Shown: positions 32,186 to 42,449, numbered from the stretch's first letter. The stretch: 64,000 bases of DNA from Flavobacteriales bacterium 34_180_T64 (GCA_002162765.1 MAAR01000004.1:1-64000), one strand, 5' to 3'. Notes: a model not told the origin generated them from the letters alone. A program made the numbers and translations.

Positions 32186-33589
32186 ATGAAAACATTCAGC
32201 TTATATACACACTACAAAAAAATTCTAGCAGATACCATTACTCCTGTTAGTATATATCTTAAAATAAGAGATAAATATCCCAATAGTATCTTATTAGAAA
32301 GTAGTGACTATCATGCTAGTGATAACAGTTTTTCCTATATCTGCTGTAATCCTATTGCATCTATAGAAGTGAAAAATGAGCACATAATTCAATCCTTTCC
32401 CGATGGGAGTTCATTGTCAAATAAAATAAAACCAAAGACCAATGTTACTGATAAAATATACAAATTTACAAAGCGCTTTAAACTGCATTCGGAAAAATCC
32501 TTCAAGTTTATAAACAATGGTATTTTTGGCTACATTGCTTATGATGCAGTACGCTATTTTGAAGACATAACTATTTCCAAAAAGAAAGATCATCTAGATA
32601 TTCCGGATATTTATTATGCCGTCTATCAAAACATCATTGCCATAAATCATTTTAAAAATGAAGCATACATTTTTGCACATTGTTTTGACACCGAAAGTAA
32701 TATTGATGAAATTCTTCATCATATAAAATCTAAGAATTATCAGGATTTCAATTTTTCAACTCAAGGAGAAACGAAATCAAATCTATCAGATATAGACTAT
32801 AAACAGCAAGTTGAATTAGCAAAAAAACATTGTGCACGAGGCGATGTTTTTCAACTCGTTTTATCCAAGAAATTCTCCCAGGCTTTCAAAGGCGATGAGT
32901 TTAATGTATATCGAGCATTACGAAGTATAAACCCTTCTCCTTACCTATTCTATTTTGATTATGGAGATTTCAAAATTTTCGGAAGTTCGCCCGAAGCACA
33001 GCTCATTGTGAATAAGGGTAAAGCTGAAATTCATCCTATTGCTGGTACTTTTAAACGCACCGGAAATGACGAAAAAGATGCAGAGCTAGCAAAAAAATTA
33101 GCAAAGGATGATAAAGAAAATAGTGAACATGTCATGCTAGTTGACCTAGCAAGAAATGATCTTAGTAGACATGGAAGCAATGTGGTTGTAGAAAAATATA
33201 AGGAAGTTCAGTTTTTCTCTCATGTCATTCATTTAGTCAGTAAAGTGACTGGAAGCAAGCATAAAAAAACGACAACTATGCAAATGGTTGCTGATACCTT
33301 TCCGGCAGGTACACTTAGCGGTGCTCCAAAGCACAAAGCCATGCAGCTCATAGAAGAATATGAAAAAACAAGTCGTGATTTTTATGGAGGAGCTATTGGT
33401 TTTATGGACTTTAAAGGCAATTTCAATCATGCCATTATGATTAGAACTTTTCTAAGTAAAAATCATGAATTACACTGGCAAGCAGGTGCTGGATTAGTTT
33501 CAAAATCGAATCCAGAAAGTGAATTACAAGAGGTGTATAATAAATTAGGAGCATTAACCAAAGCTATTGATTTAGCTAAAAACATATAA
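32186..33589 (+). CDS. trpE: Anthranilate synthase component I
   Basis: 467 aa. It converts chorismate and ammonia to anthranilate, the first step of Trp synthesis. The feedback-site motif SILLESSDYHASDNSFSYIC is near the N-terminus, and the chorismate-binding half has GSSPEAQ, HPIAGTFKRTG, SEHVMLVDLARNDLSR and FPAGTLSGAPKHKAM. It partners with TrpG, encoded two bases downstream. Expression is expected to be controlled by the attenuator at 32053-32175. It heads the operon trpEGDCFBA, all on one strand. Confidence 0.96.
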   Translation: MKTFSLYTHYKKILADTITPVSIYLKIRDKYPNSILLESSDYHASDNSFSYICCNPIASIEVKNEHIIQSFPDGSSLSNKIKPKTNVTDKIYKFTKRFKLHSEKSFKFINNGIFGYIAYDAVRYFEDITISKKKDHLDIPDIYYAVYQNIIAINHFKNEAYIFAHCFDTESNIDEILHHIKSKNYQDFNFSTQGETKSNLSDIDYKQQVELAKKHCARGDVFQLVLSKKFSQAFKGDEFNVYRALRSINPSPYLFYFDYGDFKIFGSSPEAQLIVNKGKAEIHPIAGTFKRTGNDEKDAELAKKLAKDDKENSEHVMLVDLARNDLSRHGSNVVVEKYKEVQFFSHVIHLVSKVTGSKHKKTTTMQMVADTFPAGTLSGAPKHKAMQLIEEYEKTSRDFYGGAIGFMDFKGNFNHAIMIRTFLSKNHELHWQAGAGLVSKSNPESELQEVYNKLGALTKAIDLAKNI

Positions 33590-33591
33590 CT

Positions 33592-34158
33592 ATGACACAG
33601 GTATTAGTTATTGACAACTATGATAGTTTCACTTACAATCTAGTGCACTATTTAGAAGATTTAGGTTGTATGGTTACCGTAATGCGTAATGATCGGCTCA
33701 GCATAGACGATGTTAAACCTTTTGACAATATCGTATTATCTCCAGGTCCAGGAATTCCAGATGAAGCGGGTTTACTAAAACCTATTATCGCAACCTATGC
33801 CTCTACCAAACGCATTTTGGGCGTATGTCTAGGTCAACAAGCAATAGCAGAAGTTTTTGGAGCTGAACTTATTAATTTAGATACTGTATACCATGGCGTA
33901 GCAACAACAGTGACCAGATGCGTTGAGGATGAACCACTTTTTTTTGGAATGGATAAATCCATGGAAGTCGGCAGATATCACTCTTGGGTAGTCCATCCTA
34001 ATTTGCCTGATGCATTAGAAGCTACATCTTTTGATGAAAACGGCCAAGTCATGTCGTTACGTCACAGAATTTATGATGTTAAAGCGGTTCAATTTCATCC
34101 AGAGTCGGTCTTGACTCCTCAAGGAAAACAACTCTTGGAAAACTGGTTAAATAATTAG
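33592..34158 (+). CDS. trpG: Anthranilate synthase component II (glutamine amidotransferase)
   Basis: 188 aa class I glutamine amidotransferase that supplies ammonia to TrpE. The catalytic triad is visible: Cys 79 in LGVCLGQQA, with His 169 and Glu 171 in VQFHPES. The oxyanion-hole motif SPGPGIP is near residue 50. It is separate from TrpD here, unlike the fused form of some enterobacteria. Confidence 0.96.
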   Translation: MTQVLVIDNYDSFTYNLVHYLEDLGCMVTVMRNDRLSIDDVKPFDNIVLSPGPGIPDEAGLLKPIIATYASTKRILGVCLGQQAIAEVFGAELINLDTVYHGVATTVTRCVEDEPLFFGMDKSMEVGRYHSWVVHPNLPDALEATSFDENGQVMSLRHRIYDVKAVQFHPESVLTPQGKQLLENWLNN

Positions 34159-34159
34159 A

Positions 34160-35155
34160 ATGAAACACATATTAAATAGACTTATCAATCAAGAGAGCAT
34201 CTCAAGTGAAGAAGCAAAACAGGTGTTGGTGAACATTTCAAAAGGGACTTATAACCAAAATCAAATAGCCTCATTTCTCACTGTTTTTATGATGCGAAGC
34301 ATTACGCTAGAAGAACTTCAAGGCTTTAGAGATGCGCTATTAGAGTTGTGTATTCCCGTAGATTTAAAAGCCTATAATGCCATAGATCTATGTGGTACTG
34401 GAGGCGATGGGAAAGACACTTTCAACATTTCTACTTTAGCTTCTTTTGTTACAGCTGGAGCGGGAGTAAATGTGACTAAACATGGTAATTATGGTGTATC
34501 TTCATCCTGTGGGTCTTCCAATGTATTAGAACATTTAGGCGTAAAATTTACCGCTGATGTTGATTTTTTAAAATCGTGTTTAGATCAAGCGGGAATTTGT
34601 GTTTTACATGCACCCTTATTTCATCCTGCCATGAAAAATGTTGCTCCAATTAGACGTGAATTAGGTGTGAAAACCTTTTTCAATATGTTAGGACCAATGG
34701 TAAATCCATCCTTTCCTAAACATCAAATGGTAGGCGTTTTTAGTTTAGAATTATTGAGATTGTACGGTTATTTGTATCAAAACACAGATAAAAATTATGC
34801 CATTCTCCATGCCTTAGATGGTTACGATGAGATTTCATTAACTGGTGCTACTAAAGTCATAAGAAATACAACAGAACAAATCATAAATCCCAATGACTTT
34901 GGAATAAATAGTATACAACCAAATGACATTCATGGAGGACACACTATAGCCACTTCAGCAAAAATATTCACACATATACTAAAAGGCCAAGGTACAAACT
35001 CGCAGAATAATGTGGTTTGCGCTAATGCAGCAATGGCAATTTCAACGGTAACTAATCAACCAATCGCAGATTGTTTTGAACTCGCTAAGGAAACGTTGCT
35101 TTCAGGCAAAGCTCTTACCAAATTTTCAAAACTAGTAGCATTAAGCAAAAATTAA
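34160..35155 (+). CDS. trpD: Anthranilate phosphoribosyltransferase
   Basis: 331 aa. It transfers phosphoribose from PRPP to anthranilate. The PRPP-binding motif is DLCGTGGDGKDTFNIST near residue 75; KHGNYGVSSSCGSSNVLE and HPAMKNVAPIRRELG are further family blocks. It starts one base after the trpG stop codon, and its stop codon shares one base with the trpC start. Confidence 0.96.
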   Translation: MKHILNRLINQESISSEEAKQVLVNISKGTYNQNQIASFLTVFMMRSITLEELQGFRDALLELCIPVDLKAYNAIDLCGTGGDGKDTFNISTLASFVTAGAGVNVTKHGNYGVSSSCGSSNVLEHLGVKFTADVDFLKSCLDQAGICVLHAPLFHPAMKNVAPIRRELGVKTFFNMLGPMVNPSFPKHQMVGVFSLELLRLYGYLYQNTDKNYAILHALDGYDEISLTGATKVIRNTTEQIINPNDFGINSIQPNDIHGGHTIATSAKIFTHILKGQGTNSQNNVVCANAAMAISTVTNQPIADCFELAKETLLSGKALTKFSKLVALSKN

Positions 35156-35940
35156 TGGATATTTTACAGGACATAGTACATACTAAACGAAAAGAAGTTG
35201 CTTTAAAGAAGTTATTGGTTCCCATAAAACAATTGGAACAAAATGCACTGTTTGAGCGTAATATTTTTTCCTTAGCGAATACCTTACGTCTTAGTCGCAC
35301 AGGCATTATTGCTGAACACAAGCGACGTTCACCATCAAAATCTGTAATAAATCAAAATTTAAATGTATTTGATGTGGCTATGGGTTATGAAAATGCCAGC
35401 GTTTGTGGTATGTCAGTCCTCACTGATACAACGTATTTTGGAGGCTCTTTAGATGATTTAATACTTGCTCGAGCGAGTTGTAATTTACCTATACTGCGAA
35501 AAGAATTTATTATTGATGATTATCAAATTCTAGAAGCTAAAGCACATGGAGCTGATGCCATTTTACTAATTGCTGCGATATTGACTAGAGCTGAAATCAA
35601 GCAATTTTCTGAATTAGCTAAAGGCTTGAATTTAGAAGTTTTACTGGAAATTCATAACGAAAATGAATTACATAAATCTATCATGCCATCATTAGATCTT
35701 CTAGGTGTAAACAATAGAAATCTAAAAACATTTGAAGTAAATCTTGAAACTAGTAAAGTATTGAGTGAACATATTCCAAATGATTTTATAAAAGTTTCAG
35801 AAAGTGGCATTAGCAGTATAGATGCCATTAAAATATTACAACCATATGGCTACAAAGGGTTTTTAATAGGAGAAACCTTTATGAAAACAGAAAACCCAGG
35901 ATATAGCGCAGCACAATTTATAAAAGAATTAGAATCATGA
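35155..35940 (+). CDS. trpC: Indole-3-glycerol phosphate synthase
   Basis: 261 aa (beta/alpha)8 enzyme that cyclises carboxyphenylamino-deoxyribulose phosphate. IIAEHKRRSPSKS contains the catalytic Lys and phosphate contacts; LRKEFIIDDYQ, LEIHNENEL, LGVNNRNLKTF and VSESGI are the conserved strand ends. It is not fused to TrpF, and the two overlap by four bases (ATGA). All catalytic motifs appear intact. Confidence 0.96.
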   Translation: MDILQDIVHTKRKEVALKKLLVPIKQLEQNALFERNIFSLANTLRLSRTGIIAEHKRRSPSKSVINQNLNVFDVAMGYENASVCGMSVLTDTTYFGGSLDDLILARASCNLPILRKEFIIDDYQILEAKAHGADAILLIAAILTRAEIKQFSELAKGLNLEVLLEIHNENELHKSIMPSLDLLGVNNRNLKTFEVNLETSKVLSEHIPNDFIKVSESGISSIDAIKILQPYGYKGFLIGETFMKTENPGYSAAQFIKELES

Positions 35941-36575
35941 AACTCAAAGTTTGTGGCATGAAATATCCAGAGAATATGATTCAAGTTGCAGCATTGCAGC
36001 CAGATTATTTGGGTTTTATTTTTTACGAAAACTCATCACGATATTTTAAAGGTACGATACCAGAACTATCAGATTCAGTAAAAAAAATTGGTGTTTTCGT
36101 AGATGCATCAATTGAATATATTAGAGCTACTGTAAAACAATTCAACTTACAATTAATACAATTGCATGGCAACGAATCTCCTGAATTCTGTAAAGAATTA
36201 GATCAACCTGATCTGAAAATAATCAAAGTGTTTTCAATTCAAGATGAATTCAACTTTAATATTTTAAAACCATATGAAGACGTGTGTGATTATTTTTTAT
36301 TTGATACCAAAGGAAAACTGCCAGGCGGAAATGGCTATGTCTTTAACTGGAATATCTTAAATAATTATCCGTCTAGTAAACCCTTCTTTTTAAGCGGAGG
36401 AATTGGACTTGATCAAATCGATAATCTTAAGCATTTCAAAAATAGTAAGGTCTCAAAATATTGCCATGCCATTGATGTGAACAGCAAATTTGAAATTGAA
36501 GCTGGATTAAAAGATATTAATACATTGGAAAAATTTAAAAATAATATCATTACGAGGAGTGAAACTACGAAGTAA
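35937..36575 (+). CDS. trpF: Phosphoribosylanthranilate isomerase
   Basis: 212 aa. The N-terminal LKVCGMKYPENM holds the catalytic Cys, and a conserved Asp is in DYFLFDTKGKLPGGNG; FLSGGIGLDQI binds phosphate. The last residues (ITRSETTK) are encoded by the start of the palindromic repeat at 36548-36613, so the native C-terminus has been replaced or extended by repeat sequence. Otherwise the length is normal. Confidence 0.94.
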   Translation: MKLKVCGMKYPENMIQVAALQPDYLGFIFYENSSRYFKGTIPELSDSVKKIGVFVDASIEYIRATVKQFNLQLIQLHGNESPEFCKELDQPDLKIIKVFSIQDEFNFNILKPYEDVCDYFLFDTKGKLPGGNGYVFNWNILNNYPSSKPFFLSGGIGLDQIDNLKHFKNSKVSKYCHAIDVNSKFEIEAGLKDINTLEKFKNNIITRSETTK

Positions 36576-36613
36576 TCTGTTTAAACAGATTGCAACGCTT
36601 ATCTCGCAATGAC
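36548..36613. repeat. Palindromic interspersed repeat (TCATTRCGAG ... CTCGCAATGA type), copy 1
   Basis: The ends TCATTACGAG and CTCGCAATGA are near-perfect inverted repeats, and the centre AATCTGTTTAAACAGATT is an 18 bp perfect palindrome. It overlaps the 3' end of trpF and the region before the trpB start. Related copies lie at 37929-37995 and 46175-46295. Confidence 0.7.
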
Positions 36614-36626
36614 GAAAAAAAACATA

Positions 36627-37808
36627 ATGAATTATAACATTAATACTAGAGGCTACTATGGCGAATTTGGAGGTGCATATATTCCAGAAATGTTGTATCC
36701 TAATGTTGAAGAGTTGCGTCAAAACTATTTGAAGGTCATGGATGAACCAGAGTTTCAAAAAGAATTCAACCAATTGCTAAAAGATTATGTAGGTCGTCCT
36801 TCTCCACTCTATTTCGCTAAACGCCTTTCAGAAAAATACAACACAAAAATCTACTTAAAACGCGAAGATTTAAATCATACTGGAGCACACAAAATCAATA
36901 ATACCATTGGTCAAATATTAATGGCGAAGCGCTTAGGCAAACATCGCATTATTGCAGAAACTGGTGCAGGTCAACATGGTGTTGCTACTGCTACTGTATG
37001 TGCTTTAATGGGATTAGAATGTATTGTTTACATGGGCGAAATCGATATAGCACGACAAGCACCAAATGTTGCACGCATGAAAATGCTTGGCGCTAAAGTG
37101 ATTCCAGCGTTATCTGGTAGTAGAACCTTAAAAGATGCTACAAACGAAGCGATTAGAGATTGGATCAACAATCCTATAGACACACATTACATTATAGGAA
37201 GTGTTGTCGGTCCTCATCCCTATCCGGATATGGTCGCTCGTTTTCAATCTATTATTTCAAAAGAAATCCAATGGCAATTACAAGAACATGAACAGACAAG
37301 CCAACCAGATTATATTATCGCATGTGTTGGAGGAGGAAGCAATGCTGCTGGAGCATATTATCATTTTCTAGAGGATACAGATGTAAAGCTCATTGCTGTT
37401 GAAGCCGCAGGATTAGGCGTGAATTCTGGTGAAAGTGCAGCGACTTCAGTTTTAGGAAGAGAAGGTATTATTCATGGTAGTAAAACCCTACTTATGCAAA
37501 CAAAGGATGGTCAAATTACAGAACCTTATTCAATTTCAGCTGGATTAGATTATCCCGGCGTTGGCCCAATGCATTCACACTTGTACAAAACAGGAAGGGC
37601 TGAATTTATGTCAGTTACAGATGACCAAGCCATGACAGCGGGTTTAGAATTATGTCAGTTAGAAGGCATCATTCCGGCAATAGAAAGCGCACATGCCTTA
37701 GCCGTTTTAGAACAAAAATCATTTCAGCCAAATGCTATTATTGTTTTAAGTTTATCAGGACGCGGTGACAAAGATTTAGAAACTTATATCAACCATTTTA
37801 AACTGTGA
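36627..37808 (+). CDS. trpB: Tryptophan synthase beta chain
   Basis: 393 aa PLP enzyme that joins indole and serine. Lys 89 in [14 protein letters not shown] binds PLP; the phosphate loop is [13 protein letters not shown]; and [12 protein letters not shown] and [10 protein letters not shown] are conserved. ATG 36627 ([18 protein letters not shown]) is preferred over ATG 36609, which lies in the end of the palindromic repeat. It works with TrpA, passing indole through a tunnel. Confidence 0.95.
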   Translation: MNYNINTRGYYGEFGGAYIPEMLYPNVEELRQNYLKVMDEPEFQKEFNQLLKDYVGRPSPLYFAKRLSEKYNTKIYLKREDLNHTGAHKINNTIGQILMAKRLGKHRIIAETGAGQHGVATATVCALMGLECIVYMGEIDIARQAPNVARMKMLGAKVIPALSGSRTLKDATNEAIRDWINNPIDTHYIIGSVVGPHPYPDMVARFQSIISKEIQWQLQEHEQTSQPDYIIACVGGGSNAAGAYYHFLEDTDVKLIAVEAAGLGVNSGESAATSVLGREGIIHGSKTLLMQTKDGQITEPYSISAGLDYPGVGPMHSHLYKTGRAEFMSVTDDQAMTAGLELCQLEGIIPAIESAHALAVLEQKSFQPNAIIVLSLSGRGDKDLETYINHFKL

Positions 37809-37928
37809 AATTATGGCGTTACCACAAGGGTCAGGCTTTCAAGGCTCGCTATCAGAGATGAGCTCAATCAGACCTCTCAATCCTTAACGCAAACAGAACT
37901 GAAATTGAATTAAAACATGAATTAAACT

Positions 37929-37995
37929 GTCATTCTGAACACAGAGAAGCATCTCAAAATAGAGATTGCCACGTCGCTTTGCTTCTCGCAATGAC
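37929..37995. repeat. Palindromic interspersed repeat, copy 2
   Basis: GTCATTCTGAACACAGAGAA begins it and CTTCTCGCAATGAC ends it. It lies in the 202 bp gap between trpB and trpA. Upstream in the same gap, CAATCCTTAACGCAAA (about 37878) is the reverse complement of a block at 46309-46324. Confidence 0.6.
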
Positions 37996-38010
37996 AACTA
38001 TACTTTTATT

Positions 38011-38775
38011 ATGAATCGCATACAAGAGAAAATTAAAGAGGATAAAAAACTACTTTCTATCTATTTTACTGCTGGTTATCCCAAAATTGATGATACAGTT
38101 TCAATAATTCAAAACCTAGAACAGAGTGGTGTCGACATGATTGAAATTGGGTTACCATTTAGTGACCCATTGGCTGACGGACCAACCATTCAGGCAAGTT
38201 CGACTCAAGCCTTAAAAAATGGAATGACCACAGAATTACTCTTTGAACAATTAAAAAACATTAGACAATCAGTACGCATTCCGTTGGTACTTATGGGCTA
38301 TTTTAATCCTATTTTTCAATATGGAGTAGACGCGTTTTGTCAAACATGTCAAGACATTGGTATTGATGGGTTGATTATTCCAGATTTACCTATAGATGTT
38401 TACGAAGAACAATACAAAGCTACATTTGAAAACTACGGGCTTATTAATGTGTTTTTAATTACACCACAGACTAGTGATGAACGCATCAGACATATCGATT
38501 CAATATCTAAGGGATTTATCTATATGGTAAGTAGCGCAAGTGTTACCGGAAGTCAATCTGGTTTTGGAGAAGCACAAAGGCGTTATTTCAAACGTATTTC
38601 AGATATGCAACTTAAAACCCCTCAAATTGTTGGATTTGGAATTTCTAATAACGAAACATTTACCCAAGCAACACAACACGCGAAAGGTGCTATTATTGGC
38701 TCTGCATTTATAAAACACATATCAAAAAAAGGTATAAATACTATTTCGGATTTCATTAAATTGATATTAAATTAA
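38011..38775 (+). CDS. trpA: Tryptophan synthase alpha chain
   Basis: 254 aa TIM-barrel enzyme that cleaves indole-glycerol phosphate. The conserved MIEIGLPFSDPLADGPTIQ block contains the catalytic Glu; IDGLIIPDLPIDVYEE carries the second catalytic Asp; FIYMVSSASVTGS and VGFGISNNE bind phosphate. ATG 38011 is correct, because the in-frame TTG at 37966 lies inside the palindromic repeat. It is the last gene of the operon. Confidence 0.95.
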   Translation: MNRIQEKIKEDKKLLSIYFTAGYPKIDDTVSIIQNLEQSGVDMIEIGLPFSDPLADGPTIQASSTQALKNGMTTELLFEQLKNIRQSVRIPLVLMGYFNPIFQYGVDAFCQTCQDIGIDGLIIPDLPIDVYEEQYKATFENYGLINVFLITPQTSDERIRHIDSISKGFIYMVSSASVTGSQSGFGEAQRRYFKRISDMQLKTPQIVGFGISNNETFTQATQHAKGAIIGSAFIKHISKKGINTISDFIKLILN

Positions 38776-38818
38776 ATATATTAGCTTGCCAATAGTTCAC
38801 TAACCAAAACTACAACAC

Positions 38819-39220
38819 ATGAAATGGTACATCCACGTTTTAAATAATTATGTAAACTTTGAAGGTAGAGCAAGACGAGAAGAATATTGGATGTTTACGC
38901 TATTTCACCTTATTTTCATTTTCCTTCTCGTAATTATTCCAATTGCCCTTTTTGATTCACCATTAGGCACTCTTCCAGTTTTAATTTACTTTCTTGCTAC
39001 ATTTCTCCCTACTCTAGCAGTGACCATCAGACGGTTACATGATACTGGTAAAAGTGGATGGTTTTATCTTATTACTTTTATTCCATACTTAGGCGGGCTC
39101 ATCCTGCTTATATTTACTGTTGAAAACGGTAACAAAGGTCAAAATAAATATGGTCCAGACCCAAAAGGTAGAAATGATGAAGAAATAGAAGACATAGGTA
39201 AGCCTATACTTGATAATTAG
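38819..39220 (+). CDS. DUF805 family membrane protein
   Basis: 133 aa. The start MKWYIHVLNNYVNFEGRARR and the segment TIRRLHDTGKSGWFYL are diagnostic of DUF805, a family with three or four transmembrane helices and unknown function. The C-terminus is short and acidic. It is followed by trmL after one base and is probably co-transcribed with it. Confidence 0.9.
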   Translation: MKWYIHVLNNYVNFEGRARREEYWMFTLFHLIFIFLLVIIPIALFDSPLGTLPVLIYFLATFLPTLAVTIRRLHDTGKSGWFYLITFIPYLGGLILLIFTVENGNKGQNKYGPDPKGRNDEEIEDIGKPILDN

Positions 39221-39221
39221 C

Positions 39222-39674
39222 ATGGCATTAAACATCGTATTAATAGAACCTGAAATCCCAAATAACACCGGAAACATTGGCCGATTGGCTTTAGCTTCAG
39301 GATGCACTTTGCATCTCGTAAAACCCTTTGGTTTCGAAATTGATGATACGCGATTAAAACGTGCTGGCTTAGATTATTGGCAACATCTAAAGGTTATTAC
39401 ATATGAAGATCGTGATGCGTTTTTCAAGATGCATCAAAATAAAAATATGGTTTTTCTTTCAAGTCATGGAACAAAAGCGCATTGGGATATTAAATTTGAA
39501 AATGATCAATTTTTAGTCTTCGGAAAAGAATCTACTGGCTTACCAAAGTCTATAATTGAAACCGAAAGAGAGCGGCTTTTTAAAATCCCATTGTACAGTG
39601 AACATGTGCGAAGTTTAAATCTGGCAAATGCTGTTGGCATAGTAGTTTATGAAGGCTTAAGACAGCTTAATTAA
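39222..39674 (+). CDS. trmL: tRNA (cytidine(34)-2'-O)-methyltransferase
   Basis: 150 aa SPOUT-class enzyme that 2'-O-methylates the wobble base of tRNA-Leu. The family start MALNIVLIEPEIPNNTGNIG, the middle FGKESTGLPKSI and the C-terminal knot IPLYSEHVRSLNLANAVGIV are all present. The ATG at 39222 fits the family; an upstream in-frame start at 39210 overlaps the previous stop codon. Length is typical. Confidence 0.94.
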   Translation: MALNIVLIEPEIPNNTGNIGRLALASGCTLHLVKPFGFEIDDTRLKRAGLDYWQHLKVITYEDRDAFFKMHQNKNMVFLSSHGTKAHWDIKFENDQFLVFGKESTGLPKSIIETERERLFKIPLYSEHVRSLNLANAVGIVVYEGLRQLN

Positions 39675-39675
39675 T

Positions 39676-39903
39676 TTATGAATTACGCTTTTTAAGCATC
39701 TCCAAATACAGATGCTCCACTTTAGTTCTTGCCCACGGCGTGCGTCTTAAAAATTTTAAACTAGATTTTACAGAAGGATCATGTGTAAAGCATCTAATAT
39801 TAATGTTGTAACCCAAGTATTCCCAGCCATAACGCTCGACCAACTCATTAATGATTTGCTCAAGCTTCACACCATGCAGAGGATTATTTTTCTGAGTTTC
39901 CAT
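39676..39903 (-). CDS. VF530 family (DUF2132) protein
   Basis: 75 aa. The sequence [20 protein letters not shown] and [21 protein letters not shown] is the whole VF530/DUF2132 domain, a DNA-binding-like fold known from a structure but with unknown function. It is convergent with trmL, ending one base after it, and overlaps the next upstream gene by one base. Confidence 0.92.
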   Translation of the reverse strand: METQKNNPLHGVKLEQIINELVERYGWEYLGYNINIRCFTHDPSVKSSLKFLRRTPWARTKVEHLYLEMLKKRNS

Positions 39904-40118
39904 TATAGATTTGCAACTAATTTTTTAATTTTTACTGCCTTTTCAAAATGGTCTAGCTTATGAGTCATAATCCACCATTGTGCAACTTCCATCAACCCTT
40001 CTGGGTTATCATTTTTGTTAGAAAAAAAAGCATAAAACGACAGACCTACATTAGTGCCTTTTGCTTCAATTTTTTTATTACAAACCTCAATAATTTTATC
40101 CCTGAGAAGTTTTCGCAT
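39903..40118 (-). CDS. DUF6500-like small protein
   Basis: 71 aa, [20 protein letters not shown] at the N-terminus, then [20 protein letters not shown] and [14 protein letters not shown]. It matches my recollection of the DUF6500 family of short conserved proteins; function is unknown. It is soluble, with no signal peptide. It lies two bases after the helicase gene and overlaps the VF530 gene start, which suggests one transcript. Confidence 0.75.
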   Translation of the reverse strand: MRKLLRDKIIEVCNKKIEAKGTNVGLSFYAFFSNKNDNPEGLMEVAQWWIMTHKLDHFEKAVKIKKLVANL

Positions 40119-40120
40119 GA

Positions 40121-41407
40121 CTATCGTCTTCTGCTATCAGACCTTTTATCATTATTTCGATTTGGACGTCTATTATTTCTATTTCCGCTTCTACTAGAAT
40201 TGTTCGAATTTGAATTCCTAGGCCTACTATTCTGTCTCCCTTGTCCTTGTTTAATTGGTTCTGTTGAAGCATTTGGATCTGGCTCAAAGCCTTCTACTAT
40301 TTCTACAGGTATTTTTTCTCCTACTAATTTTTCTATATCTCGTAAATACGTCGTTTCATCTGCACTTACTAAAGAAATGGCTTCACCACTTGCTCCGGCT
40401 CTTCCTGTTCTTCCTATTCGGTGCACGTAATCTTCAGAAATATTTGGCAATTCAAAATTTACCACATGTGGCAAAAGTGGTATATCTAATCCTCGAGCCG
40501 CAATATCAGTCGCAACCAACACACGAATACTTCCACTTTTAAATCCGGCTAACGCTTTAGTTCTAGCACCTTGACTTTTATTACCATGAATAGCTGCAGC
40601 AGAAATTCCAGCACTTATCATTTTTTTACACAGTTTATTAGCGCCATGTTTTGTTCTAGCGAATACTAAAACTTGCTTCCAATCTCCTTCAGAAATCAAT
40701 TTAATAATTAATCCTGTTTTCAATCCTTTAGCAACACGATATACTTTCTGACTTATAGCGTCAACCGTCGTGTTTTCAGGAGTTGCCTCTACTTGTACAG
40801 GATGGTGCAATATGCCATTTGCAAGTCTTTTAATTTCTTTTGAAAAGGTAGCAGAAAACATTAGATTTTGACGTCGAGAAGGCATCATTTTCATGATACG
40901 TTCTATATCACGTAAAAACCCCATATCTAACATACGATCGGCTTCATCCAAAACAAGGATTTCAATTTTTGAAAGCGATAATACACCTTGGCTATGCAAA
41001 TCAATTAATCGTCCAGGCGTGGCAACTAATATATCTACACCTTGTCGTAATTGAGCGACTTGTGGTTTTTGATTTACACCTCCGAAAATTACTGCAGAAC
41101 GTAAATCTAGAAATTCGCCATATTCTTTAACATTGGCAAATACTTGTGCTGCAAGCTCTCTTGTTGGAGTTAATACTAATGCACGTACTGGTCTGTGTCT
41201 TAACTGTTGTCCTTGAGACAACAAATGTAACATTGGCAGTGTAAAACCAGCAGTTTTTCCTGTACCAGTTTGAGCAGATGCTAAAACATCTTTGCGCTCT
41301 AAAACAGCGGGAATTGCTTTTTGTTGAATTGGACTTGGTGTTGTATATCCTTTTTTACTAATCGCTTTTAGTAAGGCTTCAGATAAACCTAAAGATTCGA
41401 ATGACAT
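40121..41407 (-). CDS. DEAD-box RNA helicase (RhlE-like)
   Basis: 428 aa. All core motifs are visible: Q motif ([12 protein letters not shown]), Walker A (AQTGTGKT), PTRELA, TPGRL, DEAD, SAT, the helicase C motif ARGLDIP and [11 protein letters not shown] basic Asn/Arg/Ser-rich tail of about 50 residues follows, which typically binds RNA. The family unwinds RNA in ribosome assembly and mRNA turnover, especially in the cold. A TATCTTTG -7 element lies upstream. Confidence 0.95.
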   Translation of the reverse strand: MSFESLGLSEALLKAISKKGYTTPSPIQQKAIPAVLERKDVLASAQTGTGKTAGFTLPMLHLLSQGQQLRHRPVRALVLTPTRELAAQVFANVKEYGEFLDLRSAVIFGGVNQKPQVAQLRQGVDILVATPGRLIDLHSQGVLSLSKIEILVLDEADRMLDMGFLRDIERIMKMMPSRRQNLMFSATFSKEIKRLANGILHHPVQVEATPENTTVDAISQKVYRVAKGLKTGLIIKLISEGDWKQVLVFARTKHGANKLCKKMISAGISAAAIHGNKSQGARTKALAGFKSGSIRVLVATDIAARGLDIPLLPHVVNFELPNISEDYVHRIGRTGRAGASGEAISLVSADETTYLRDIEKLVGEKIPVEIVEGFEPDPNASTEPIKQGQGRQNSRPRNSNSNNSSRSGNRNNRRPNRNNDKRSDSRRR

Positions 41408-41461
41408 ATAAATTGTTTGGTAAATGACAATCTATTTTTTAGCGTCATTTTATATTAAGTG

Positions 41462-41469
41462 CAAAGATA
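41462..41469 (-). promoter_or_regulatory. TAnnTTTG -7 element before the DEAD-box helicase
   Basis: TATCTTTG on the minus strand, 54 bases before the ATG. No convincing -33 box is present. Confidence 0.4.
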
Positions 41470-41561
41470 CAGCTAATTTTCGCTTTGTTCTTTAAATACT
41501 TGACTTTGTCTAAAAAGCTATCAAACATCAATCGACTATCACATGACAATAATATGATAAA

Positions 41562-42449
41562 TTACTGGCATAAAGCTTCGAGGGTATCTTCAATATCTCC
41601 AGGTGTGCTCATAATTTTCATAAATGTTCCCATGGTAAGATCAGGCCAGTGCAAAGCAATTCTATATTTACCGTGAAGCATCGTTGCTTTTTTACCTTGT
41701 AGTATTATTTCAAATGGCAAAGCCGCAACATGATCTTCACCTATTTTAGGTAAAAAATAAGACTCACCATCTTCCGAATCCCGTAATCCTATTCCAAATA
41801 CGGCTACGTTTTGGCTTTTATAAACCAATTTATAAACCATTATAGTATTTCCTTTTTTGGCCGCTAGGTTTTGAGTTATTATTTCCAAACCATCTTCAAA
41901 CGATTGAAATTCCTTTAATTCCACTGGATCTGTAAAATAAGGCATCATTATTTTATAATGATATTTTGCAAGATTTTCTGCCTTAACCGTTCCTCCAAAG
42001 GGCGTAAAATCATTACCTAAAACTGAAAACGCTGTTTTTAGATCTTCACTGAATTTTGCAAATACACGCTTATACGTTCCGTAATTAGTTGGTAAATATG
42101 CTCTTAATATATAATCTGGATTTGTATAAGACATCATTACTTTTCCATTTCTCTGTACCAAACCAACTTTCATTATAGCTGCTAAAGCACCTCTATCTTT
42201 CACTTTTATTACGGTGTTTTTTAAATCTGTTCTTGTAAACACAACTGTTGCCAAAGAACTTTTATTTGAAGGATTATAAGTTCCCAATATTGTAAAGGAA
42301 TTATCCTTTAAAACTTGAACTATTTCCTTTGTAAGGTCATCAATAGTGGATGAAGATTCCCCAATTTTTATATATGGAGCTAAATCCTGACCAAATGAAT
42401 TAAAACTAACGATGATACATGCAATTGCACTAAGAATAAAATGTTTCAT
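41562..42449 (-). CDS. Exported protein of unknown function (DUF302-like N-terminus possible)
   Basis: 295 aa with signal peptide MKHFILSAIACIIVSFNSFG. The N-terminal region (about residues 25-90, EIVQVLKDNSFTILGTYNPS) resembles the DUF302 pattern, but I cannot confirm it. The remainder has no recognised motif. It is predicted to be periplasmic or outer-membrane associated. It stands alone, with a perfect inverted repeat at 42547-42568 about 100 bases upstream that may be an operator. Confidence 0.55.
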   Translation of the reverse strand: MKHFILSAIACIIVSFNSFGQDLAPYIKIGESSSTIDDLTKEIVQVLKDNSFTILGTYNPSNKSSLATVVFTRTDLKNTVIKVKDRGALAAIMKVGLVQRNGKVMMSYTNPDYILRAYLPTNYGTYKRVFAKFSEDLKTAFSVLGNDFTPFGGTVKAENLAKYHYKIMMPYFTDPVELKEFQSFEDGLEIITQNLAAKKGNTIMVYKLVYKSQNVAVFGIGLRDSEDGESYFLPKIGEDHVAALPFEIILQGKKATMLHGKYRIALHWPDLTMGTFMKIMSTPGDIEDTLEALCQ

